A DNA stretch of 11,613 bases from Clostridia bacterium. GTDB lineage: Bacteria; Bacillota; Clostridia; Oscillospirales; CAG-272. Of the stretch, positions 6,207 through 11,613 are shown piece after piece (within the stretch, counting starts at the first letter, position 1; each line of letters starts with the position of its first letter). A model generated the notes under the pieces. The model ran no database searches. It had not been told where the DNA came from and saw only the letters and a program-made list of their open reading frames with translations. The DNA is taken from contig CAAFYZ010000054.1 of assembly GCA_900767415.1 (NCBI GenBank), positions 1 to 11,613 on the forward strand, given 5' to 3'. The translations under genes were made by a program, and so were the position numbers.

Positions 6207-6285
6207 TGTCTGTGCGTATGTACGGAGATTCAGAACAGTCCTCTGCAATGCTCTGCACGAATGTTCGTAGTTTAAGGAGGGCCAT
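6207..6285 (+). promoter_or_regulatory. 5' leader of rplS, possible autoregulatory RNA
   Basis: A leader of about 79 nt between the predicted transcription start and the rplS ATG, longer than the other leaders here. It holds a near-repeat CTCTGCAATG / CTCTGCACGAATG and the small palindrome ACGAATGTTCGT (6257-6268) just before AAGGAGG (6274-6280). GAACA at 6233-6237 could also pair with TGTTC at 6262-6266. An L19 leader family is known in Bacillota; whether this is a member cannot be decided by eye. Confidence 0.3.
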
Positions 6286-6627
6286 ATGGAAAAGATCCGG
6301 GCTTTTGTAAATGAGCAGTTGAAAACTGAGGTTCCTCAGTTCAACATCGGTGACGGCGTGAAAGTGTATGTGCGCATCACCGAAGGCGAGAAAGACAGAA
6401 TTCAGCTTTTTGAAGGTACTGTCATCGCAAAACACGGCGGTGGAATTTCCGAGACCTTCACGGTAAGACGCGTTTCTTACGGTGTCGGTGTGGAGAAGAC
6501 TTTCCCGCTTCACTCTCCCAATGTGGACAAAGTAGTCGTATTCCGTCAGGCGAAGGTTCGCCGCGCGAAACTCTACTATCTGCGTGACAGAGTCGGTAAG
6601 GCAGCAAAGGTGAAGGAAAAGATCTAA
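6286..6627 (+). CDS. rplS: 50S ribosomal protein L19
   Basis: Structural protein at the 30S-50S interface of the large ribosomal subunit. 113 residues, the normal length for the family. Diagnostic segments are GDGVKVYVRITEG (22-34), RIQLFEGTVIAKHGGGISET, SYGVGVEKTFPLHSP, and the end KVRRAKLYYLRDRVGKAAKVKEKI. The ribosome binding site AAGGAGG is 5 nt from the ATG, and the promoter has a consensus extended -10. Elsewhere in Bacillota rplS usually follows trmD and precedes lepB/ylqF/rnhB on the same strand; here it stands alone, divergent from lepB and closed by its own terminator. Confidence 0.98.
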   Translation: MEKIRAFVNEQLKTEVPQFNIGDGVKVYVRITEGEKDRIQLFEGTVIAKHGGGISETFTVRRVSYGVGVEKTFPLHSPNVDKVVVFRQAKVRRAKLYYLRDRVGKAAKVKEKI

Positions 6628-6643
6628 TCTTTCGGTGCCTGCG

Positions 6644-6688
6644 AAAAACGGTTGTTAAAAGGTCGATTCCTTTTAGCAACCGTTTTTT
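6644..6688. terminator. Bidirectional intrinsic terminator shared by rplS and the HIT gene
   Basis: Arms 6644-6662 and 6669-6687 pair over 19 positions (one G-U wobble) around a 6-nt loop TCGATT. A T6 run (6683-6688) ends the plus-strand transcript, and the A5 at 6644-6648 gives a U-run for the convergent minus-strand HIT transcript, whose stop codon is only about 12 bp away. Confidence 0.92.
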
Positions 6689-6699
6689 CGATAGATGGG

Positions 6700-7038
6700 T
6701 TATCCCATGGATTCCGGCAGTTTCTTTCCGCCGAGAAGATGAAAATGCAGGTGCTTTACCGACTGACAGCCGTCTTCACCGACGTTGGTGATGACGCGGT
6801 ATCCGTTTGTGATCCCTGCCGCGCGTGCCACTTTCGGTATCGTCTCGAAAATGTGTGCGACCACGGCGGAGTTTTCTTCCGTTACGGCATCGGCAGAGGC
6901 GATGTGCGCCTTCGGTACGATCAGAATGTGGACGGGTGCCTGCGGCGCAATATCGCAAAAGGCAAGGCAGATGTCGTCTTCGTAGACCTTGGCGGAGGGG
7001 ATTTCACCCGCCGCGATTTTGCAGAATAAGCAATCCAT
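6700..7038 (-). CDS. HIT family protein (HinT-like purine nucleotide hydrolase)
   Basis: Small cytosolic protein of the histidine triad superfamily, HinT branch, which hydrolyses nucleoside phosphoramidates such as AMP-amines. 112 residues, normal length. The triad HLHFH at 96-100 contains the active-site histidines. CLFCKIAAGEIPSAKVYED (from residue 3) and HILIVPKAHI (37-46) are the usual N-terminal features; Cys3 and Cys6 form half of the zinc site seen in some relatives. Start chosen at the ATG giving MDCLFCKI because AGGAGA lies 8 nt upstream; an upstream in-frame Met at 7095 would add 19 residues and fall within the -35 of the gene's own promoter. Transcribed alone, with a consensus promoter and a terminator shared with rplS. 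The physiological substrate in this organism is unknown. Confidence 0.94.
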   Translation of the reverse strand: MDCLFCKIAAGEIPSAKVYEDDICLAFCDIAPQAPVHILIVPKAHIASADAVTEENSAVVAHIFETIPKVARAAGITNGYRVITNVGEDGCQSVKHLHFHLLGGKKLPESMG

Positions 7039-7063
7039 TGACTTTTCTCCTGATGTTTTTGTT

Positions 7064-7092
7064 TTGATTATAGCATAAGAAGAAAATATTTT
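7064..7092 (+). promoter_or_regulatory. Possible promoter of the FkbM gene, overlapping the HIT promoter
   Basis: TTGATT (7064-7069), 17 bp, TATTTT (7087-7092). Both hexamers match at 4 of 6. It occupies almost the same bases as the opposing HIT promoter, so the two would compete for polymerase. Weak call. Confidence 0.3.
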
Positions 7093-7095
7093 CAA
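7067..7095 (-). promoter_or_regulatory. Promoter of the HIT gene
   Basis: On the minus strand TTGAAA (7095-7090), 17 bp, TATAAT (7072-7067) with TGC before it (extended -10). Very close to consensus. Confidence 0.85.
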
Positions 7096-7129
7096 GATAT
7101 GACGGGAATTTTCCGAGGAAGGAGTTTTT

Positions 7130-8233
7130 ATGACCGACGCATACGATGAGTTGCCCCCCTGTCCCTTTTCCGCTCCCGACGTTTATGATACGATCGCGGC
7201 GGCGGAATGTCCCGTGGTGATCTACGGCATGGGGAACGGGGCGGAGAAACTGCTCGCCCGTTTTTCCCGACGAAAGATCTCCGTCGCGGGATTTTTTGCC
7301 TCGGACGACTTCGTCCGCGGACAGTCGTTTCACGGCTATCCCGTCCGCACCTATGGTGAGACCTGTCGGCTGTATCGCGAATTTCTCCCCGTCCTCGCCT
7401 TCGCGTCGAACAGAGAGGAGGTGCTTTCCCACCTTCTTGAAATCGATCGTGCGACACCTCTCCTCGTCCCCGATCTCCCCGTCGCGGGAGAGGAGGATTT
7501 TACCCCCGATTTTTATCGCTGTCATTATGGGGAGATCCGCCGTGCGTATGATCTTTTTGCCGACGAGGCGTCGCGGCGCGTTTATACTTCCGTCCTTTGG
7601 TACAAACTCACGGGGCGTCTCGCACCGCTTCTTCGCTACACCTGCGAAAAAGAAGAAATTTATAATCTGCTTAAAAATAAATCTGTAAAATGCGAGATCG
7701 ACGTCGGTGCTTATCGCGGCGATACCGTCCGGGAGAGCATACGGTATCTTCCCGGCGCAGAGGTGATTTACGCCGTCGAACCCGACCCGAAAAACTATCG
7801 GAAACTGGAACTTGCGGCAAAAGAGTTTTCTTCGCCGCGCGTGATTGCCGTTCCTGCCGCCGCCGGTGCCGAAAACGGGACGACGGTCATTCACGGATCG
7901 GGGAACCGCAACTCTTCGCTCTCCGGTGCGTCCTACCGCCATCGCGATACCGAGGTCCCGCTTCTGCGACTCGATACGCTGACCGATCGCACGGTCGATT
8001 ATATCAAATACGATGTGGAGGGTGCGGAAGAAGATGCGCTTCTCGGCTCGGACGGCGTGATCCGCCGTGACCGCCCGGCACTGCTCGTATCCGCATATCA
8101 TAAGAGCGAAGATCTTTTCGCTCTGCCTCTGATGCTCGCGGAAAAGTATCCCTTTTATCGGTTTTATCTGCGCAGGACGCGTTCCGTCCCCGCATGGGAG
8201 ATTGCGCTGATCGCTCTGCCCGCCGATCGGTAA
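7130..8233 (+). CDS. FkbM family methyltransferase with N-terminal Rossmann-like domain
   Basis: Predicted SAM-dependent methyltransferase of the FkbM family, whose members O-methylate sugars and other small molecules; the substrate here is unknown. 367 residues in two parts. The N-terminal region (about 26-115) opens VVIYGMGNGAEKLL, a glycine-rich nucleotide-binding-like turn, continues ISVAGFFASDDFVRG, and resembles the small Rossmann domain found in sugar-modifying enzymes. The C-terminal region has DVGAYRGDTV (191-200, SAM binding), VEPDPKNYRKL (216-226), LDTL (281-284) and DYIKYDVEGAEEDALLG (290-306), the FkbM hallmark, then SAYHKSEDL (321-329). No signal peptide or membrane segment. AAGGAG lies 5 nt before the ATG. 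It is a single-gene unit between the HIT gene and a terminator. No glycan cluster is visible nearby, so a role in surface sugar methylation is only inferred from the family. Confidence 0.85.
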   Translation: MTDAYDELPPCPFSAPDVYDTIAAAECPVVIYGMGNGAEKLLARFSRRKISVAGFFASDDFVRGQSFHGYPVRTYGETCRLYREFLPVLAFASNREEVLSHLLEIDRATPLLVPDLPVAGEEDFTPDFYRCHYGEIRRAYDLFADEASRRVYTSVLWYKLTGRLAPLLRYTCEKEEIYNLLKNKSVKCEIDVGAYRGDTVRESIRYLPGAEVIYAVEPDPKNYRKLELAAKEFSSPRVIAVPAAAGAENGTTVIHGSGNRNSSLSGASYRHRDTEVPLLRLDTLTDRTVDYIKYDVEGAEEDALLGSDGVIRRDRPALLVSAYHKSEDLFALPLMLAEKYPFYRFYLRRTRSVPAWEIALIALPADR

Positions 8234-8253
8234 TCGGCACGACGGGATTTTTT
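8219..8253 (+). terminator. Probable terminator of the FkbM gene
   Basis: CCCG (8219-8222) pairs with CGGG (8243-8246) outside CCGAT (8223-8227) and ATCGG (8233-8237), with a 5-nt bulge, followed by ATTTTTT (8247-8253). The 5' arm overlaps the end of the coding region, including the stop codon in the loop. Imperfect, so moderate confidence. Confidence 0.4.
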
Positions 8254-8257
8254 CTTC

Positions 8258-8286
8258 TTGCGAAAGAAGGAAAGATATGCTATAAT
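8258..8286 (+). promoter_or_regulatory. Promoter of the U32-uppP-kinase operon
   Basis: TTGCGA (8258-8263), 17 bp, perfect TATAAT (8281-8286) with TGC before it (extended -10). Predicted leader only about 23 nt. The -35 overlaps a dyad, CTTCTT-GCGA-AAGAAG (8254-8269). Confidence 0.78.
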
Positions 8287-8315
8287 GGAAGAAAGAAGAA
8301 AAAGAGGTCTTGAAA

Positions 8316-9563
8316 ATGGAGCATAAACGCCCCGAACTATTATCGCCTGCGGGGAATTTTGAAAAAATGCGGGCGGCGATCCGATACGGCGCCGACGCGG
8401 TCTATCTTGCCGGCACGCGCTTCGGGATGCGGTCGTCGGCGGGGAATTTTTCGGAGGAAGAACTGCGTGAGGCCGTGGCGTATGCCCACGCACGCGGCGT
8501 GCGGGTCTATCTTACCGTGAACGTCATGCCGCGCGGGGACGAGTATCCCGCCCTGCGGGAATATTTCCGGGAGATTGCGGATTTCGGAATCGACGCGATG
8601 ATCGTTGCCGATCTCGGCGTCCTCGCACTGGTGCGCGAGGTACTTCCCACGATGGAAATCCATATTTCGACACAGGCGAACGTCGTCAGTGCCGAGACCT
8701 GCCTTGCGTATGCCGCTCTCGGCGCGAAAAGGATCGTCCTCGCAAGAGAACTGACCCTCGACGAGATCCGTGCCATCCGTGCCGCGATCCCGGACGATCT
8801 GGAACTTGAGGTCTTTATTCACGGCTCGATGTGTATCTCTTACAGCGGACGTTGCCTTCTTTCGGGGCATATCATCGGAAGGGATGCGAACCGCGGGATG
8901 TGCGCACAGCCCTGTCGCTGGAACTATCGGTTGTATTCCGGAGAGATCGTGGAAGAGAAAAGACCGGACACCCCCCTTCCGATCGTGGAAGAAGAGGGAG
9001 AGACGTTTATCATGGCGAGTCGCGACACTTCCATGATCGGGCATATTCCCGAGTTGATCGAGGCGGGCATCGATTCCTTCAAAATCGAAGGAAGAATGAA
9101 GTCGGCGTACTACGCCGCCGCCACGGCAAATGCGTATCGCATGGCGATCGACTCGTATCTTTCGGGACGGTATGCCTATAATCCCGCATGGGAAAGAGAA
9201 CTGTTGTCGGTCAGCCACAGAGAGTATGCGACGGGATATTTTTTCTCCGATTCGCATACGGATGCCAATACGACGAAGAACGGCGGCTATATCAAAGAGA
9301 ACGCCTATCTCGCCACCGTCCTCTCCTACGATCCCGCGAGGGGGCGTGCCCTTATGGAGCAGAGAAACAAAATGTGCGTCGGCGACAGTGCAGAACTTCT
9401 GACCCCCGGGGCGGTCGGACGCCCGCTTCCCGTCACGGAGATCTTTTCCGAAGAGGGAGAGCCGATCTCTGCGACACCGCACCCGTATATGCGTTTTTAT
9501 CTCCCCGTCCCTTTTCCGGTGAAGGAAGGGGATATCCTCCGCGCGGCGGATAAAGAAAACTGA
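8316..9563 (+). CDS. Peptidase U32 family protein, TrhP-like tRNA hydroxylase
   Basis: Member of the U32 family. Relatives TrhP (YegQ; YrrN/YrrO in Bacillus) use prephenate to form 5-hydroxyuridine at tRNA position 34, and RlhA hydroxylates 23S rRNA; old annotations call them proteases or collagenases. 415 residues, about the length of YrrO-type proteins. ELLSPAGNFEKM at the N-terminus and the signature EVFIHGSMCISYSGRC (165-180) are diagnostic. Four conserved cysteines at 173, 180, 196 and 200 are presumed iron-sulfur or metal ligands. A later segment, SFKIEGRMKSAYYAA, is also family typical. I use the ATG at 8316 (AGAGG 8 nt upstream); an in-frame TTG six bases earlier sits too close to that site. 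First gene of a probable operon with uppP 31 nt downstream. The family is certain; tRNA hydroxylation is inferred. Confidence 0.92.
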   Translation: MEHKRPELLSPAGNFEKMRAAIRYGADAVYLAGTRFGMRSSAGNFSEEELREAVAYAHARGVRVYLTVNVMPRGDEYPALREYFREIADFGIDAMIVADLGVLALVREVLPTMEIHISTQANVVSAETCLAYAALGAKRIVLARELTLDEIRAIRAAIPDDLELEVFIHGSMCISYSGRCLLSGHIIGRDANRGMCAQPCRWNYRLYSGEIVEEKRPDTPLPIVEEEGETFIMASRDTSMIGHIPELIEAGIDSFKIEGRMKSAYYAAATANAYRMAIDSYLSGRYAYNPAWERELLSVSHREYATGYFFSDSHTDANTTKNGGYIKENAYLATVLSYDPARGRALMEQRNKMCVGDSAELLTPGAVGRPLPVTEIFSEEGEPISATPHPYMRFYLPVPFPVKEGDILRAADKEN

Positions 9564-9594
9564 GTTTGCAGACTTCGCAGAAAGAAGGTATTTC

Positions 9595-10443
9595 ATGGAT
9601 TTTATCGAAATATTGAAAGCGATTTTCCTCGGCATCGTCGAGGGGATTACCGAGTGGCTTCCCATCAGCTCGACGGGACACATGATTCTTGTCGACGAAT
9701 TTCTTAAACTGAATGTCTCCGAAGAGTTTTTGGAGATGTTCTTCGTCGTGATTCAGCTCGGCGCGATTTTGGCGGTGCCCGTCCTGTTTTTTCATAAACT
9801 CAACCCTTTTTCCGGGAAGAAAAGTGCCGAAGAGCGGCGCGGGACATGGAATCTGTGGGGTAAAGTCGTGGTCGGCGTGATCCCCGCCGGGATCGTCGGC
9901 GTCCTGCTTGACGACTTTTTCAATACGCATTTTTATAATTATATCGTTGTCGCGATCGCCCTGATCGTCTACGGTATCGCTTTTATCCTCATCGAAAAGC
10001 GGAGGGAGGGGAAACCTTTCCGCGTCGAGCGTGTGGAAGATCTCACCTATCGCGACGCCCTGATGATCGGCGGCTATCAGATGCTCTCGCTGATCCCCGG
10101 AACTTCGCGTTCCGGCTCTACCATTCTCGGCGGGATGCTGACGGGCGTCTCCCGTACCGCGAGCGCGGAATTTTCTTTCTTTATGGCGATCCCCGTCATG
10201 ATCGGTGCCTCGCTTGTGAAAATCCTTAAATTCATTGTCAAAGGGTACACCGCCACGGGGGCGGAGATCGGACTTCTCCTTGTCGGTATTCTCGTTGCGT
10301 TCTTTGTCTCTCTCGCCGTGATCCGCTTTCTGACGGACTTTGTCAAACGCCACGATTTCAAGCCCTTCGGTATCTACCGTATCGCCCTCGGCATTCTTGT
10401 CCTCGGCTATTTCCTTGTCAAAACCCTGATTCTGAAAGCATAA
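9595..10443 (+). CDS. uppP: Undecaprenyl-diphosphatase (BacA/UppP)
   Basis: Integral membrane phosphatase that converts undecaprenyl diphosphate to the monophosphate, recycling the lipid carrier for peptidoglycan and other wall polymers; overproduction gives bacitracin resistance in known systems. 282 residues, typical length. The first signature IVEGITEWLPISSTGH (14-29) holds E16, E20, S26 and H29, and the second, PGTSRSGST (168-176), holds R172; these correspond to the known active-site residues. Hydrophobic membrane stretches are seen at about 46-66, 88-106, 115-133, 190-212, 222-244 and 258-279. An AAGAAGG site lies about 7 nt before the ATG. It follows the U32 gene by 31 nt and precedes the kinase by 30 nt on the same strand, with no terminator in either gap, so co-transcription is likely. 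Confidence 0.97.
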   Translation: MDFIEILKAIFLGIVEGITEWLPISSTGHMILVDEFLKLNVSEEFLEMFFVVIQLGAILAVPVLFFHKLNPFSGKKSAEERRGTWNLWGKVVVGVIPAGIVGVLLDDFFNTHFYNYIVVAIALIVYGIAFILIEKRREGKPFRVERVEDLTYRDALMIGGYQMLSLIPGTSRSGSTILGGMLTGVSRTASAEFSFFMAIPVMIGASLVKILKFIVKGYTATGAEIGLLLVGILVAFFVSLAVIRFLTDFVKRHDFKPFGIYRIALGILVLGYFLVKTLILKA

Positions 10444-10473
10444 ACGAGCGAAAAAGAAAAGGAAGAAAACAAA

Positions 10474-11511
10474 ATGAAACTCGATCTGAAAGCAAAAGAA
10501 TTTTCCGTCCTCGGTATCGGCGAGGTCATGCTCCGCCTCTCTCCCGTCGGAAAAGAGCGGATTTCCTATTGCGAGACTTTTGAAAAGCAGGCGGGCGGCT
10601 CGGAACTGAATGTCGTCGCCGGTATTTCCATGCTCGGTATGCGTACCGGTATGATTACGAAACTTCCGCACAACGAGATCGGAAAGTTCGTCAAGCACAA
10701 GATCCGCTATTCCGGCACGAGCGACGATTACATCATCTACGACGATTCGGAGCAAAAACGCCTCGGCGTCTATTACTACGAGTCGGGTGCCTATCCGCGT
10801 CCCCCGGTCGTCTCTTACGACCGCGCCGCCTCGTCCTTTACGACCTTCCGTAAAGAAGAGTTGCCCGCCGACGTCTACACCGCGACGAACGTCTTCCATA
10901 CGAGCGGTATCACGCTCGCCCTGTCGGATACCATCGCGGAAAACGTCATTGCCATGATGCATCGCTTCCGCGAAGAGGGCGCCTTGATTTCGTTCGACGT
11001 CAACTATCGCGCCTCCCTTTGGAGCGAAGAGAAGGCAAGAGAGACGATTCTCTCCGTCCTTCCGATGGTCGATTTCTTCTTCGTCTCGGAAGAGAGCTCC
11101 CGCCGTATGTTCGGCATGACCGGCACGCACGAGGAGATTCAGGAGCAGTTCGCGAAGGAATATCCGAATCTCCGCATGATCGCGAGTACAAAGCGTAAGG
11201 TCATCACCTCCACCCGCCAGTCCTTCAACTCACTCGTTTACGACTGCGAGAGCGGAGAGCACTTCATGGACGCCCCGTACGATAATATCGACGTCGTCGA
11301 CCGCATCGGCTCGGGTGACGCCTATGTTGCGGGCGCACTCTACGGTGCTCTGAAATACGGCGATATTCATTCCGCCGCCCGTTACGGCGACGCCATGGCG
11401 TCGGTGAAAAATACCGTGATCGGTGACATGACCGAGGTCGACATCGTCGACATCGACCGCGTCATCAAAAACCACACCACGACCGGCCCGAAGAGCGAAA
11501 TGGTGCGGTAA
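10474..11511 (+). CDS. PfkB family sugar kinase, 2-keto-3-deoxygluconate kinase-like
   Basis: ATP-dependent sugar kinase of the ribokinase/PfkB superfamily; the closest impression is 2-dehydro-3-deoxygluconokinase (KdgK), giving KDPG for Entner-Doudoroff type breakdown, but the substrate is inferred. 345 residues, slightly longer than usual. GIGEVMLRLSP (14-24) and GGSELNVVAGISMLG (41-55) form the sugar-binding N-terminal part; SFDVNYRASLWS (173-184) and FFVSEESSRRMFG (202-214) are typical of KdgK-like proteins; DVVDRIGSGDAYVAGA (273-288) is the second PfkB signature with catalytic base D282 and the anion hole GSGD. The last 13 or so residues after VIKN are polar and probably disordered. AAGGAAG lies about 9 nt before the ATG. 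Last gene of the U32-uppP operon, closed by a strong terminator. No KDPG aldolase or uronate gene is visible here. Confidence 0.88.
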   Translation: MKLDLKAKEFSVLGIGEVMLRLSPVGKERISYCETFEKQAGGSELNVVAGISMLGMRTGMITKLPHNEIGKFVKHKIRYSGTSDDYIIYDDSEQKRLGVYYYESGAYPRPPVVSYDRAASSFTTFRKEELPADVYTATNVFHTSGITLALSDTIAENVIAMMHRFREEGALISFDVNYRASLWSEEKARETILSVLPMVDFFFVSEESSRRMFGMTGTHEEIQEQFAKEYPNLRMIASTKRKVITSTRQSFNSLVYDCESGEHFMDAPYDNIDVVDRIGSGDAYVAGALYGALKYGDIHSAARYGDAMASVKNTVIGDMTEVDIVDIDRVIKNHTTTGPKSEMVR

Positions 11512-11534
11512 AAAAACGCGCGGCACGTCCGCGT

Positions 11535-11582
11535 ACCGAAAAACCGAGCAGGAGGGAGCTCCGTCCTGCTCGGTTTTTCGGT
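11535..11582 (+). terminator. Strong intrinsic terminator after the sugar kinase
   Basis: Arms 11535-11553 and 11564-11582 are perfect complements over 19 bp, with a 10-nt loop that itself contains the palindrome GGAGCTCC (11555-11562). The T5 inside the 3' arm (11574-11578) follows the GC-rich core stem, and the matching A5 in the 5' arm makes it usable from both strands. The remaining bases to the window end hold no recognisable gene. Confidence 0.93.
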
Positions 11583-11613
11583 TTGCAAAGGAGGGGGGCC
11601 TATCTTCTCGAGG

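Noticed and set aside
6017..7129. Switch of gene orientation from leftward to rightward as a sign of a replication origin
   Set aside because: No dnaA gene, DnaA-box cluster or AT-rich unwinding element was noticed; two ordinary divergent promoter regions explain the layout.
7004..8101. Minus-strand open frame of 365 codons antisense to the FkbM gene
   Set aside because: It runs through the divergent promoter region and into the HIT gene start; the FkbM frame carries the real motifs.
8340..9683. Minus-strand open frame of 447 codons antisense to the U32 gene
   Set aside because: Shadow of a well-supported gene; it crosses the U32-uppP gap and has no recognisable motif.
9433..11130. Minus-strand open frame of 565 codons antisense to uppP and the kinase
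   Set aside because: It lies opposite two genes with complete catalytic motifs, has no recognisable domain or ribosome site, and its composition is explained by the codon bias of the plus-strand genes.
11587..11594. AAAGGAGG ribosome-site-like sequence near the window end
   Set aside because: No start codon follows before the window ends, so a gene cannot be supported.
1..11613. CRISPR array, tRNA/rRNA gene, insertion sequence, phage or defence genes
   Set aside because: No spaced direct repeats, cloverleaf, transposase or integrase motifs, or terminal repeats were found on either strand by reading.

Overview
This is an ordinary chromosomal housekeeping window from a Bacillota genome, most likely an uncultured member of the Clostridia. 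Support for that placement: the cluster rplS / lepB / ylqF(rbgA) / rnhB / yraN, a DUF1540 cysteine-rich protein, a TrhP-type U32 protein, AAGGAGG-type ribosome binding sites, and sigma-A-like promoters often carrying an extended -10 (TGn). The base composition looks moderately GC-rich. I would not place it below class level from sequence alone. I see no mobile element, tRNA, rRNA, CRISPR array or phage gene.

Left part (1-6016), mainly minus strand. The window opens inside tig (trigger factor), read leftward from its own near-consensus promoter. Upstream lies a calcineurin-like metallophosphoesterase. A short promoter region separates that gene from a rightward 65-residue DUF1540 protein, whose stop overlaps the stop of the convergent thrC by 7 bp. 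thrC is the last gene of a compact leftward operon, lepB-ylqF-rnhB-yraN-thrC (signal peptidase I, 50S assembly GTPase, RNase HII, UPF0102 nuclease-fold protein, threonine synthase). Its gaps are 16-19 nt and there is one 14-nt overlap.

Centre (6017-7129). A 269-bp divergent control region holds the lepB promoter (leftward) and the rplS promoter (rightward). rplS (ribosomal protein L19) is monocistronic and shares a strong bidirectional terminator with the convergent HIT-family gene. A second divergent control region (7039-7129) separates the HIT gene from the right-hand block.

Right part (7130-11613), plus strand. An FkbM-type methyltransferase with an extra N-terminal Rossmann-like domain comes first, then a promoter and a probable operon of a TrhP-like U32 protein, uppP (undecaprenyl-diphosphatase) and a PfkB/KdgK-type sugar kinase, closed by a 19-bp-stem terminator.

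The genes do not form one pathway. They cover protein folding and secretion (tig, lepB), ribosome and RNA metabolism (rplS, ylqF, rnhB, trhP-like), envelope lipid recycling (uppP) and metabolism (thrC, kinase). I found no convincing undescribed system. The observations most worth following are a degenerate G4 motif in RbgA, a roughly 110-residue acidic disordered extension on signal peptidase, the inverted arrangement of rplS relative to lepB-ylqF-rnhB, a domain of unknown function on the FkbM protein, and palindromes placed on several promoters.
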